In this document: positions 34,105 to 42,457 of the stretch, one piece after another
How the letters are laid out: the number at the start of each line of letters is the position of its first letter
Numbering within the stretch: the stretch's first letter is position 1
Origin: CAZEPT01 sp964626965
GTDB lineage: Bacteria > Patescibacteriota > Minisyncoccia > Phycocordibacterales > UBA9973
Reading direction: 5' to 3'
DNA: 64,000 nucleotides
Assembly (NCBI GenBank): GCA_964626965.1
Contig: CAZVHB010000001.1
Location: 70,265 to 134,264, forward strand
Position numbers and translations under genes: made by a program
Notes under the pieces: model-generated
Database searches by the model: none
Seen by the model: only the letters and a program-made list of their open reading frames with translations
Told to the model about the DNA's origin: nothing

Positions 34105-34788
34105 ATGAGTAAGTATGGAAAACTCCTTATTGGTCCGTTGTGTATACTCGGCCTTATTCTCCTCATAGACTTCAGTTGGACCCTCTTGAACTTACCATCT
34201 GAAAAAGAATTAATACCAATCATCAAAACTTACTTTGATTCGTACGGAATCCTTATTGTTTTTTTAGCTGCTATTTTTGAATCAGCATTTGTTCTAGGTG
34301 TCTATGCACCAGGTGGTCTGGTAATATTTCTCGGTGTTATATTCTCAATCGGCAATCCGTGGAAAGCAGTGTTTGTTGTCGCCAGTGTCATCACAGGCTT
34401 TCTTATAGGTTTTACAATCGATTTCTACCTTGGTCGGTACGGGTGGTATAAATTTCTCATCCATTTTGGTCTGCAAAAAACACTCGATAGTACAAAAGAG
34501 AAAATAGAGAAGTATGGGCAGAGTACTGCATGGGTAGCGTATCATCACCCTGATCTCGGATCACTTGTTGCTACCTCTTACGGTATTCTTCAGTTTTCTT
34601 ACAAAAAATTTATGACAATCAGTGTTTTACCCGTGACACTCTGGTGCATCTTTTGGGGAACACTCGCATATTTCTTGGGTGAAAAAGCGCTCCAGATTAT
34701 GGGATACAAAACATTGTTTATTATTTTAGGTGTCTGGATCATAGCGAGGATTATTGAGGTGAAAATTTTGGAGAAAAAAGTAGAATAA
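34105..34788 (+). CDS. DedA-family membrane protein
   Basis: 227 residues from the ATG at 34105. It has about five hydrophobic segments, with the DedA-family middle AIFESAFVLGVYAPGGLVIF followed by a glycine-rich stretch and FLIGFTIDFYLGRYGWYKF. DedA (VTT-domain) proteins are lipid scramblases or transporters, including undecaprenyl phosphate recyclers. The signature E and GG residues are present. It could return lipid carriers used by the glycosyltransferase two genes upstream, but this is inference. A terminator follows immediately. Confidence 0.8.
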   Translation: MSKYGKLLIGPLCILGLILLIDFSWTLLNLPSEKELIPIIKTYFDSYGILIVFLAAIFESAFVLGVYAPGGLVIFLGVIFSIGNPWKAVFVVASVITGFLIGFTIDFYLGRYGWYKFLIHFGLQKTLDSTKEKIEKYGQSTAWVAYHHPDLGSLVATSYGILQFSYKKFMTISVLPVTLWCIFWGTLAYFLGEKALQIMGYKTLFIILGVWIIARIIEVKILEKKVE

Positions 34789-34824
34789 GAAAGCCTCGCA
34801 TTATAGATGCGAGGCTTTCTTATT
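34784..34824 (+). terminator. terminator after the DedA-family gene
   Basis: 18-bp stem (34784-34801 with 34807-34824), 5-base loop, T-rich right arm. The TAA stop (34786-34788) is inside the left arm. It can also act for the minus-strand tRNA. Confidence 0.85.
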
Positions 34825-34826
34825 AA

Positions 34827-34902
34827 TGGAGCCGCTTCTCAGACTTGAACTGAGGACCTTCGCTTTACAAAAGCGTTGCTCTACCAACTGAGCTAAAGCG
34901 GC
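34827..34902 (-). tRNA. tRNA-Thr (anticodon UGU)
   Basis: 76 bases on the minus strand. The acceptor GCCGCTT pairs with AAGCGGC and CCA is encoded. D arm GCTC-AGTTGGTA-GAGC, anticodon loop TTTGTAA with anticodon TGT, T arm CTCAG-TTCAAGT-CTGAG. Stem position 27-43 is A-A, a weak point. A charge-neutral fold otherwise. Confidence 0.93.
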
Positions 34903-34906
34903 AAGT

Positions 34907-34953
34907 ATATACAGAGTGAATGTCTATATAAATATATAATTCATTCTGTATAT
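34907..34953. repeat. inverted repeat upstream of tRNA-Thr
   Basis: ATATACAGAGTGAAT (34907-34921) against ATTCATTCTGTATAT (34939-34953), 14 of 15 paired, AT-rich loop. It lies in the promoter region of the tRNA. Confidence 0.55.
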
Positions 34954-34982
34954 GAAACTAGTATAGCAAAAATAAATAATTT

Positions 34983-35378
34983 TTACAAATGTATCTGACC
35001 TTTCTCTCCATTCTTTTTCTGCTCCTCTACATGACTCAAAATCATGTTTTCGTCTATCGCCCCAGTATATATTTCATCAGGAAATATTTTATGGGCGATT
35101 TTACTAATCCCTCTATCGAGCATTTTTCTCGATAGTTTCTTGAGTCTGATGAGTACTTTGAGTGTTAACACGAGCATTGTCTTGATTTCGTCTCTAATTA
35201 CAGAGTGAAAAGTAACCGACATCTTGTTTATGTTATGCATGCTAAAAGGATTGTGTCCTTCGTCTCTGATATTTCCATTTTCATCAGCGTAGATACGAAT
35301 ATGTCTGTGTTGGTAGTATAAAATACTTGCTATGACAGCTATTGATCCAAGTATGAGTCCAATAAGAAAAATAGTCAT
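34983..35378 (-). CDS. small membrane protein of the rpsB-tsf operon
   Basis: 131 residues from an ATG at 35378, 4 bases after tsf. One N-terminal membrane helix (about 3-22) is followed by a charged, probably helical domain with a basic middle (KTMLVLTLKVLIRLKKLSRK) and a short acidic tail. No known family recognised. Location after tsf suggests co-expression, and it may be a membrane-associated helper for translation or just a passenger. Confidence 0.6.
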   Translation of the reverse strand: MTIFLIGLILGSIAVIASILYYQHRHIRIYADENGNIRDEGHNPFSMHNINKMSVTFHSVIRDEIKTMLVLTLKVLIRLKKLSRKMLDRGISKIAHKIFPDEIYTGAIDENMILSHVEEQKKNGEKGQIHL

Positions 35379-35382
35379 ATGG

Positions 35383-36171
35383 TTACCCAATATTTACACG
35401 AACATATTGATCAAGAGCAACTGTTCCGAGTACTTGTTTGACTGATTTTGAAGTGTCTTTGAAAAATGGTTGTTCCATAAGAATGCGTTCTTTGAGGTAT
35501 CCTTCTACTTTTCCTTCGAGGATTTTCATTTTCATTTCTTCTGGTTTGTTTGCCATTGCTTCATCTTCACTCATTTCTTTTTCAGCAATAGTGCGGATTG
35601 ATGCGAGTGTATCAGTAGGAATATCGGTTTTTTCTTTGTATTCTGGATTCATCGCTGCAATGTGCATAGCGAGATCTTTTGCCATAGCTTCGTCACCACC
35701 ATTTGAAAGAGCAACGATACTTGCGATACGTCCATCATGCACGTACCCACTGATAGGTGAGCCAGTGATTTCTGTAATTCCACCAAGAACGATATTTTCT
35801 CCTACTTTTTGGATAACTTCGTCGATGAGCGGTTTTGCATCTTCCATTGTTTTATCTTTTCCTTCTGTAAGCGCCATATCAGCGAGCTTGTTTGAAAGAT
35901 TTACAAAGTCTTCATTTTTAGCAACGAAGTCTGTTTCGCAATTGAGTTGTACGATAACAGCTTTGTTTTCATTTTTGCGCATAACGAGTACTCCCATACC
36001 TGTTTCGCGATCTGATTTTTTGGCAGCAACTTCACTTGATCTCTTTTTAAGAATAAGCACAGCTTTATCAAAATCACCCTCTGCTTCTTCAAGTGCCTTT
36101 TTGCATTGCATCACAGATACACTTGTTGCGTCACGTAATTTTTTTATAAGTTCTGTTGTAATTTCAGCCAT
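35383..36171 (-). CDS. tsf: elongation factor Ts
   Basis: 262 residues. The N-terminal UBA-like domain has the signature IKKLRDATSVSVMQCKKALEE followed by GDFDKAVLILKKRS. The nucleotide-exchange core has VIVQLNCETDFVAKNEDF, the classical TDFVA motif, and two coiled-coil lobes. C-terminal LEQPFFKDTS-like MEQPFFKDTSKSVKQVL is typical. It recharges EF-Tu with GTP. Translated from the same mRNA as rpsB, 3 bases after it. Confidence 0.96.
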   Translation of the reverse strand: MAEITTELIKKLRDATSVSVMQCKKALEEAEGDFDKAVLILKKRSSEVAAKKSDRETGMGVLVMRKNENKAVIVQLNCETDFVAKNEDFVNLSNKLADMALTEGKDKTMEDAKPLIDEVIQKVGENIVLGGITEITGSPISGYVHDGRIASIVALSNGGDEAMAKDLAMHIAAMNPEYKEKTDIPTDTLASIRTIAEKEMSEDEAMANKPEEMKMKILEGKVEGYLKERILMEQPFFKDTSKSVKQVLGTVALDQYVRVNIG

Positions 36172-36174
36172 ATA

Positions 36175-36867
36175 TTATTTTATGTTTGATTTAAATCCAC
36201 TCTTATAAGCTTCGACTAAATATTCTACTATAAATGTAATACTTGATAGTGATGCGTCGTTTGCAACAACAGGGAAGGTAATGTTTGCGATATTACAGTC
36301 TGTTCCAGCAAGAGCAACTGTTGGGATAAGCATTTTTTCAGCTTCTGTCACAGCAATGTGTTCACGTCGTGGGTCTACAACAAATACTGCATCTGGAAGT
36401 TTTTTCATGTCTGTAATACCAGAGAAGAGTTTGTGCATACGAGCAATTTCTTCGTCGATAAGGAGTCTTTCTTTCTTAGTGTATTTGTCGAGTGTTCCTT
36501 CTTCTTTTTGTTTTTTGAGGTCGTTGAGTTTTTGTACTCGTTTTGTAATTTCTGAGAAGTTTGTGAGTACTCCACCAACCCATCTCTCTGTGATAAATGG
36601 TTGACCGATACTCTCAGCACCGAGTTTTACTGTTTCTTTTCCTTCTGGTTTTACACCAACGAAAAGGATAGTTTTACCTTTTGCTCCAAGCTCTTTCATG
36701 AATGAGGCAGCAGCTTCGAGACTTTTTTCTATAAGTTCAACATCAATGATGTCGACTTGGTTTTTTGAACCGTAAATAAATTTTGCCACTGTTGGGTGAC
36801 GGCGACTTTTTGTATATCCAAAGTGGGATCCAGCTTGGAAAAGTCCTTCGATAATTTTATCTGACAT
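36175..36867 (-). CDS. rpsB: 30S ribosomal protein S2
   Basis: 230 residues from the ATG at 36867; an upstream TTG would add six residues and is less likely. GLFQAGSHFGYTKSRRHPT is the S2 N-terminus, followed by YGSKNQVDIIDVELI and the late FVVDPRREHIAVTEA and ALAGTDCNIANITFPV. S2 joins the 30S subunit last and contacts S1 where present. It leads the rpsB-tsf operon with a leader of about 145 bases containing two hairpins. Confidence 0.95.
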   Translation of the reverse strand: MSDKIIEGLFQAGSHFGYTKSRRHPTVAKFIYGSKNQVDIIDVELIEKSLEAAASFMKELGAKGKTILFVGVKPEGKETVKLGAESIGQPFITERWVGGVLTNFSEITKRVQKLNDLKKQKEEGTLDKYTKKERLLIDEEIARMHKLFSGITDMKKLPDAVFVVDPRREHIAVTEAEKMLIPTVALAGTDCNIANITFPVVANDASLSSITFIVEYLVEAYKSGFKSNIK

Positions 36868-37012
36868 TTTCTTTCTGCCCGACAAAGTGGTTACTTTGCT
36901 TGAGGGCTATTAATTAATGCTCCTTTCGAGAGAGCGGACTCCGTTCATAAGCATTTCAGCGTAATGACAGAGAAAATCCCTATATTCTATAGGCTTTTTC
37001 TCCACGGAATCT
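36868..37012 (-). promoter_or_regulatory. rpsB leader with two hairpins
   Basis: Hairpin one, 36970-36984 with 36988-37002, pairs 13 of 15. Hairpin two, 36877-36888 with 36893-36907, lies just before the start codon. r-protein operons are often feedback-controlled at such leaders; a structural match to the known S2 leader could not be made by eye. Confidence 0.5.
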
Positions 37013-37018
37013 GTAGTA

Positions 37019-37027
37019 TTTATAGCA
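37019..37027 (-). promoter_or_regulatory. extended -10 promoter for rpsB-tsf
   Basis: Minus-strand TGC followed by TATAAA. The -35 is weak. Confidence 0.5.
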
Positions 37028-37106
37028 TAAAAGAGGGGATTTGACGAGCTTGACATATCTACTTAATTATTCTAAAATTTGGAAAAGTTTGGAACTTTGA
37101 AAAATG

Positions 37107-37159
37107 TTGTTTTGATGATGTTTGATGGTATATTTTGCCCCTAAACATCATCAAAACAA
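37107..37159. promoter_or_regulatory. promoter enclosed in a perfect 17-bp inverted repeat (likely operator)
   Basis: TTGTTTTGATGATGTTT (37107-37123) and its exact reverse complement (37143-37159) flank a 19-base loop. The loop holds TGG-TATATT (37126-37134), an extended -10 box for the 37167 gene; TTGTTT 16 bases upstream may be the -35. The layout suggests a protein that binds over the promoter, or a transcript hairpin. Confidence 0.6.
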
Positions 37160-37166
37160 TGTAGAT

Positions 37167-37529
37167 ATGTCCACAGAAAATCACTTAGAAAATCAAGTTA
37201 ATGATTTCTTAAAAAACAAGAAAGTTGAGGATAAAAATATTATCAAAAAGTATTTACATCCTGATCAAAGCTTTGCTTTGATTGCGTTTAACACGAAACA
37301 GGATCTCAATGATAATGCGTCTTCAATTTTATTCATCCTTCTTAAGGATAATCTTAAAGAGTCTGGTGCATTGATTCAGTCGCACTTTCAGGGAGAAGAT
37401 TTCTATTTCTATGAAAGCGAAATTATTAATATTGACGATCCAGTACAACAAGCAGATCCTAAAAGTTTTACATGTAATGTGAAGTTTGGACGTGAGAAAA
37501 ATCGTATCATTAATTTTGATTTAAAATAA
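37167..37529 (+). CDS. hypothetical protein, possibly autoregulated
   Basis: 120 residues from the ATG at 37167. The upstream open frame with TTG start lies in the promoter and is rejected. The protein is soluble, acidic-to-neutral, with a predicted alpha then beta pattern (FALIAFNTKQDLND, then ILFILLKDNL) and no membrane segment. I do not recognise its family. The inverted repeat over its promoter and its stand-alone setting suggest that it is controlled on its own, perhaps by its own product. A strong terminator follows. Confidence 0.6.
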   Translation: MSTENHLENQVNDFLKNKKVEDKNIIKKYLHPDQSFALIAFNTKQDLNDNASSILFILLKDNLKESGALIQSHFQGEDFYFYESEIINIDDPVQQADPKSFTCNVKFGREKNRIINFDLK

Positions 37530-37553
37530 AATGGTTTGGCTATACAAGTCCTG

Positions 37554-37584
37554 CCGGATTCGCTTGCGAATCCGGTTTTTTTTT
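37554..37584 (+). terminator. terminator after the 37167 gene
   Basis: CCGGATTCG with CGAATCCGG (37554-37562 with 37567-37575), then nine T. Confidence 0.85.
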
Positions 37585-37630
37585 GTATTTTTTTACAAAC
37601 TACAAACTAGAAACTATTAACTAATCAAAT

Positions 37631-37659
37631 TTGTAAAAAAGCCTTATTTCATATATAGT
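37631..37659 (+). promoter_or_regulatory. promoter for proS
   Basis: TTGTAA (37631-37636), 17-base spacer, TATAGT (37654-37659), six bases to the ATG at 37666. Confidence 0.7.
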
Positions 37660-37665
37660 GTTCGT

Positions 37666-38907
37666 ATGAGACAAAGTCAACTCTTCACTAAAACAAAAAG
37701 GGAAAATCCAGCCGACGAGACGTCGAAAAACGCTCAACTCCTTATTCGTGCAGGCTTTATTTACAAAGAAATGGCCGGTGTATATGCATATTTACCACTT
37801 GGTCTTCGTACTTTAAATAAAATCATTCAAATCATCCGCGAAGAAATGAACGCAATTGGCGGACAAGAAGTTACTTTGACCGCACTTCAGCAGAAAGAAA
37901 TTTGGGAAAAAACAGACAGGTGGGAAGAAGATATTTGGTTTAAGACAAAATTAAAAAATGATACTGAGCTCGGACTTGGATTTACTCATGAAGAAGTACT
38001 TACAAAATTGATGGGGGACTTTATTTCTTCATATCGAGATTTACCTCAATATGTGTATCAATTTCAAACAAAGTTTAGAAATGAAACTCGTGCGAAATCT
38101 GGTATCATGCGTACCCGAGAATTTATCATGAAAGACCTCTACTCATTTTCTAAAGATAAAACTGAGCATGATGCTTTTTATGAAAAATCAAAAACTGCAT
38201 ACATGAATGTTTTTAACCGTGTTGGACTTGGTGATACGACATACCTCACTTTTGCTTCAGGTGGATCTTTTTCAAAATTCTCTCATGAATTTCAAACAAT
38301 CACTGACGCAGGGGAGGATATTATCTACATAGATAAAGAAAAAAATATTGCACTCAATAAGGAAGTGTACACAGATGAAGTTATTGAAAGTCTCGGTCTC
38401 ACTAAAGAAAACCTCATTGAAGAAAAAGCAGTTGAAGTTGGAAACATATTTACGCTTGCAACAAAATTCTCAGATGCACTTGAACTCCGTTACAAAAATG
38501 AAGACGGAACAGACGAAACAGTCTTTATGGGTTCATATGGTATTGGTCCAGCTCGTGTGATGGGAACTATCGTCGAGACACTTTCTGATGAAAAGGGAAT
38601 TGTTTGGCCAGAAGCTGTTGCACCATTTAAAGTACACCTTGTACTTCTTGGTGATAGTGAGGAAGTAAAAAAAGAAGCAGAAATACTCTACGGTGAACTC
38701 AATCTTAAAAATGTAGAAGTACTTTTCGATGATCGAGCAGGACTTTCTATTGGTGAAAAATTAAATGACGCAGACCTACTTGGTATGCCGTATCGTGTGG
38801 TAGTGTCAGAAAAAAGTCTTGAAAAAGGTGGTTGTGAAATCAAAAAAAGAAATGGGACTGACGTGAGTATTATAAGTATTGCAGAAACGATCGATTATTT
38901 TAACTAA
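37666..38907 (+). CDS. proS: proline-tRNA ligase, bacterial type without editing insert
   Basis: 413 residues, against about 565-570 for bacterial ProS with the INS editing domain. Class II motifs are visible: GVYAYLPLGLRTLNKI (motif 1), YQFQTKFRNETRAKSGIMRTREF (motif 2, shown in two parts here: FRNETRAKSG and MRTREFIMKD) and SYGIGPARVMGTIVE (motif 3). The C-terminal anticodon-binding domain (about 320-413) follows. Loss of the INS domain means that mischarged Ala- or Cys-tRNA(Pro) would need another cleaning enzyme. It is transcribed with no leader and is followed by mreB 21 bases on. Confidence 0.94.
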   Translation: MRQSQLFTKTKRENPADETSKNAQLLIRAGFIYKEMAGVYAYLPLGLRTLNKIIQIIREEMNAIGGQEVTLTALQQKEIWEKTDRWEEDIWFKTKLKNDTELGLGFTHEEVLTKLMGDFISSYRDLPQYVYQFQTKFRNETRAKSGIMRTREFIMKDLYSFSKDKTEHDAFYEKSKTAYMNVFNRVGLGDTTYLTFASGGSFSKFSHEFQTITDAGEDIIYIDKEKNIALNKEVYTDEVIESLGLTKENLIEEKAVEVGNIFTLATKFSDALELRYKNEDGTDETVFMGSYGIGPARVMGTIVETLSDEKGIVWPEAVAPFKVHLVLLGDSEEVKKEAEILYGELNLKNVEVLFDDRAGLSIGEKLNDADLLGMPYRVVVSEKSLEKGGCEIKKRNGTDVSIISIAETIDYFN

Positions 38908-38928
38908 AGCTAAACACAGAGACAGAAT

Positions 38929-39975
38929 ATGATAGGAGGATTAAAAAAAGCATTTTCAAATGATATTGGTATAGACTTGGGTACTGCAAATACGCTCGTG
39001 TATTTGAAGCATCACGGTATCGTGATCAATGAGCCTTCTGTTGTTGCAGTCAATCAAAAGACTGGTCAGATTGTTGCTGTTGGAAATGATGCAAAACAAA
39101 TGCTCGGACGTACACCTGCGCATATCAAAGCAATCCGTCCTCTTGTTGATGGAGTTATTTCTGATTATGAAGTAACTGAAGAAATGCTTTCATATCTCAT
39201 TCGTAAAACTGAGTCTGTTTCAAGAAAACTTCTTGGTCCTCGTGTCGTGATTGGTATTCCATCTGGTGTCACCAACGTCGAGAGTCGCGCAGTGTACGAT
39301 GCAGCAAAGTCTGCTGGTGCACGTGAAGTCTACCTTGTTGAAGAGCCGATGGCTGCAGCTATCGGTATTCGTCTTCCGGTAAATGATCCAGTGGGATCTA
39401 TGATTATCGACATCGGTGGAGGAACGACAGATATTGCGGTGATCTCTCTCGGAGGTATCGTCAAATCTAAGAATCTCAAAGTTGCTGGTGATCAATTCAA
39501 CAACGATATTATTGTGTATTTGAAAGAAGAATTTAAATTACTCGTTGGGGAAAAAACTGCAGAAAATATTAAAATCGCACTTGGCTCAGCATATTTGCAA
39601 GACAAAAATGAAATTCCTGTTCGTGGTCGCGATATGACTACTGGCCTTCCAAAAGAAATTATTCTTTCATCACTCCATATTCAAGATGCAATCAGTCAGT
39701 CTGTATCAGTGCTTGTTGATGGTGTAAAAGAAATTCTCGAAACAACTCCTCCTGAAGTTGTCGGTGATATTATGAAAGGTGGAATTATTCTCTCAGGTGG
39801 TGGGGCGCTCCTTCGTGGACTTGATACACTCCTTCAGAGTACACTCAATATTCCGGTCTATGTTGCTGAAGATCCGCTCACTGCAGTTGCAAGGGGGTGT
39901 GGAATTATTTTAGATAATTTAGAAGTGTTTGAAGAAGCACTCATACGAGTAGATGGCGATGCAATTCTTAAATAA
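38929..39975 (+). CDS. mreB: rod-shape-determining protein MreB
   Basis: 348 residues, actin-like. The phosphate-1 motif DIGIDLGTANTLVYLKHHG is near the N-terminus, followed by the phosphate-2 motif IDIGGGTTDIAVISLGG. Both adenosine-side motifs (LSGGGALLRGLDTLL and the following VAEDPLTAVARG) are present. MreB guides lateral peptidoglycan growth. It overlaps mreC by 23 bases; mreD is not visible nearby. Confidence 0.97.
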   Translation: MIGGLKKAFSNDIGIDLGTANTLVYLKHHGIVINEPSVVAVNQKTGQIVAVGNDAKQMLGRTPAHIKAIRPLVDGVISDYEVTEEMLSYLIRKTESVSRKLLGPRVVIGIPSGVTNVESRAVYDAAKSAGAREVYLVEEPMAAAIGIRLPVNDPVGSMIIDIGGGTTDIAVISLGGIVKSKNLKVAGDQFNNDIIVYLKEEFKLLVGEKTAENIKIALGSAYLQDKNEIPVRGRDMTTGLPKEIILSSLHIQDAISQSVSVLVDGVKEILETTPPEVVGDIMKGGIILSGGGALLRGLDTLLQSTLNIPVYVAEDPLTAVARGCGIILDNLEVFEEALIRVDGDAILK

Positions 39976-40735
39976 GAAAAAGAAATCACACACGAAGTGG
40001 ATTGTATTCCTTGTTCTTTTGATATGTATTATACTTGTAGGATTTTTTTCTCAAGGGGTACGATCTTTTTTTGTACGAATAACACATCCCGTAGTGCAGA
40101 CTGCAACAGTTGCATCTGAGGTTGCTGCATCCGCAAAAACACTTCCACTTTCAAAAAATAAACTGATGCAAGAGGTAGGTGTACTTAAACAAGAAAATGA
40201 AAGACTTGCAGGATTGCTTGTCGATTTACAAAAAGAAAAAAGTGAGACCGTTATGTGGAGTACTCTTTTTCCAGCAAAGTCTGTTGTTGATTTTGTTCGC
40301 GCGTCTATTATTTCAAAACCAAATCAATCACCGTACGATACATTTCTATTGGATGCAGGACAAACAAATGGGGTGCTTGCTGGTGCGTATATTGCAGTGA
40401 ATGAAATTTCACTCTTGGGTACGATAGATACAGCTGAAGCGAATACGTCGACTGGTATTTTATTCTCGAGTCCAAACACAAAGACGAACGCACGTCTTGA
40501 ACGGAGTAACTATGATGTGTTGCTCGTCGGTCGTGGTGGGGGAAATATGATCGTTGAAGTTCCGAAAGAAATTGATACGGCACTCGGTGACCGGGTGCTT
40601 TATCCAGCGCATCAAAATGCCATCATTGGGGTGATCCGAGACATTACTTTTGATGATCGTAATGCAAACAAGAAACTCTTTATTACACTTCCGACAAATA
40701 TTCTGACACTTGATCACGTCTATATTGAAAGATAG
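39953..40735 (+). CDS. mreC: rod-shape-determining protein MreC
   Basis: 260 residues. An N-terminal membrane segment (about 13-33) is followed by a coiled coil (NKLMQEVGVLKQENERLAGL) and the beta-sheet domain with LLDAGQTNGVLAGAYI and VAVNE-like segments. MreC links the MreB filament to penicillin-binding proteins outside. The end region ERSNYDVLLVGRGGGNMIVE and VLYPAHQNAIIGVI fits the family. Overlaps mreB, so translation is coupled. Confidence 0.92.
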   Translation: MAMQFLNKKKKSHTKWIVFLVLLICIILVGFFSQGVRSFFVRITHPVVQTATVASEVAASAKTLPLSKNKLMQEVGVLKQENERLAGLLVDLQKEKSETVMWSTLFPAKSVVDFVRASIISKPNQSPYDTFLLDAGQTNGVLAGAYIAVNEISLLGTIDTAEANTSTGILFSSPNTKTNARLERSNYDVLLVGRGGGNMIVEVPKEIDTALGDRVLYPAHQNAIIGVIRDITFDDRNANKKLFITLPTNILTLDHVYIER

Positions 40736-40751
40736 AGATACAACAATAGGC

Positions 40752-40837
40752 TGTCATTCCGGACTTGATCCGGAATCCAGATTTTTAAACAAGAATTGCA
40801 AGTAGTCACTAGATTCCGGATCAAGTCCGGAATGACA
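40752..40837. repeat. pair of dispersed repeats forming a 26-bp hairpin
   Basis: Units 40752-40777 and 40812-40837 are perfect reverse complements; each matches copy 1 at 1447-1472. The loop is 34 bases. It lies between mreC and tgt and may end mreBC transcription. Confidence 0.85.
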
Positions 40838-40854
40838 AATACATATTTATTTAT

Positions 40855-42069
40855 ATGCCATCACCAATCACATTTTCAATCATAAAAAAAAGTACCGACT
40901 CGCATGCACGAGCTGGTATTTTAAAAACACCTCACGGTGATATTTTAACTCCGGCGTATATTACGGTGGGAACGAAAGCGACCGTCAAAGGTGTAACTCC
41001 AGCGCAACTTCGTGAACTTGGTGCGCAAACATTTTTAGCAAACACCTATCATCTCTACTTGCAACCAGGTAACCTTGCTATTAAAGAAGCTGGAGGACTC
41101 CATTCTTTTTCTGGATGGGATGGTCCTATGATGACCGACTCTGGTGGATTTCAAGTATTCTCTCTTGGTGTTGCTTTTGGTAAGGGAATCAATAAAGTAC
41201 TTGAAGCACATGATCCATCAAATTTTCTACCAGTGCGAAGTATGGAAGAAGACCAACAAAAGCTTGCTCATGTCGGTGAAGATGGCGTGACCTTCAAATC
41301 AGTAATCGATGGCTCTATCCACTATTTTACCGCAGAACGATCAATGGAAATCCAACATGATTTGGGTGCTGATATTATTTTCTCTTTTGATGAATGCACT
41401 GCACCAAACGATACGTATGAATACCAAAAAGAGTCAGTCGAGCGAACACATCGTTGGGCAAAGCGGTCACTGAATTATCATAAGTCTAAAGACAATTCAC
41501 AGAGACAGGCACTCTTTGGTATCATCCAAGGTGGGCGATACGAAGACTTACGAAAACACTCAGCACAATTCCACGCTGAGCTTCCTTTTGATGGATACGG
41601 TATCGGTGGTTCATTTACGAAAGATGATCTTTCTACTGCCGTAAAATGGGTCAATGAAATCTTACCTGAAGAAAAACCACGACATCTCCTCGGTATCGGC
41701 GAACCTCGAGATATTTTTCTCGGTGTTGAAGAAGGGTGTGATACTTTTGACTGTGTCGCTGCGACACGTATTGCGAGAAATGGAACAGCATACACCAAGA
41801 CCGGACAAATTAATTTGATGAATGCAGAATATAAAACCACATTTGAAGCGATTGAAAAAGACTGTGGTTGTTATACATGTCAGAATTTTACATCTGCGTA
41901 TTTAGCACATTTGTTCCGTGCAAAAGAAATGCTCGCAGGTACACTCACTTCAATTCATAACTTATATTTTATAAACAAACTCGTTGCTGATATGCGTATT
42001 GCTATTCTTGAGGATAGATTTATGGAATTTAAAAATGAATTTTGCGAAAAATATTATAAGGAGGTATAG
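40855..42069 (+). CDS. tgt: queuine/preQ1 tRNA-guanine transglycosylase
   Basis: 404 residues. TLL-type core has VKGVTPAQLRELGAQTFLAN and the catalytic region MMTDSGGFQVFSLG with the conserved Asp. The nucleophile Asp lies in the second half, and the zinc site is CGCYTCQNF plus a later His. It exchanges the G34 of tRNA(Asp, Asn, His, Tyr) for preQ1. The sequence GKGINKVLEAHDPSNF may be an insert. Many CPR genomes lack the rest of the queuosine pathway; that cannot be judged here. Confidence 0.95.
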   Translation: MPSPITFSIIKKSTDSHARAGILKTPHGDILTPAYITVGTKATVKGVTPAQLRELGAQTFLANTYHLYLQPGNLAIKEAGGLHSFSGWDGPMMTDSGGFQVFSLGVAFGKGINKVLEAHDPSNFLPVRSMEEDQQKLAHVGEDGVTFKSVIDGSIHYFTAERSMEIQHDLGADIIFSFDECTAPNDTYEYQKESVERTHRWAKRSLNYHKSKDNSQRQALFGIIQGGRYEDLRKHSAQFHAELPFDGYGIGGSFTKDDLSTAVKWVNEILPEEKPRHLLGIGEPRDIFLGVEEGCDTFDCVAATRIARNGTAYTKTGQINLMNAEYKTTFEAIEKDCGCYTCQNFTSAYLAHLFRAKEMLAGTLTSIHNLYFINKLVADMRIAILEDRFMEFKNEFCEKYYKEV

Positions 42070-42084
42070 TAAATAAAAAATAAT

Positions 42085-42411
42085 ATGGAACACAATTTAG
42101 AAATTGGTGGATTTTATTACCACTACAAACATAACCCGCTCGGTCCGGTGAATAATTACGCGTATGAGATTATCAACTTTGGGCATCATACCGAGGTGGA
42201 GGGTTTAGAAGAGTCCGCTATGGTTATTTACGCACCGCTTTATGTCGAAGCCGGAGTCTATAAAGCCGGCAAGCACTACGATGTGCGACCACTGAAAATG
42301 TTTTTAGAAGAGGTGACTAAAGATGGCAAAACCTTTCCTCGATTTTTAAAAATAGAAGATGAGCATATCATTGAAGATTTGAAGAAGATAAAAGTAGAGT
42401 TGTATTCATAA
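42085..42411 (+). CDS. DUF1653-family protein
   Basis: 108 residues. The sequence GGFYYHYKHNPLGPVNNYAY, then YAPLY and RPLKMFLEEVTKDGKTFPRF, fits the short DUF1653 family (YRHYKG...VVYRALY...VRPLEMFLEEV..DG..VPRF). The function of that family is unknown. It follows tgt by 15 bases, probably in the same transcript. Confidence 0.75.
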   Translation: MEHNLEIGGFYYHYKHNPLGPVNNYAYEIINFGHHTEVEGLEESAMVIYAPLYVEAGVYKAGKHYDVRPLKMFLEEVTKDGKTFPRFLKIEDEHIIEDLKKIKVELYS

Positions 42412-42457
42412 TTGCACCTTTAGATTTTTAAGGGTATACTCATTAAAATTTAAAAAA

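Noticed and set aside
35438..36208. 256-codon open frame on the plus strand opposite tsf
   Set aside because: It is the antisense of a well-conserved gene, with Ser/Ile-rich composition typical of a shadow frame.
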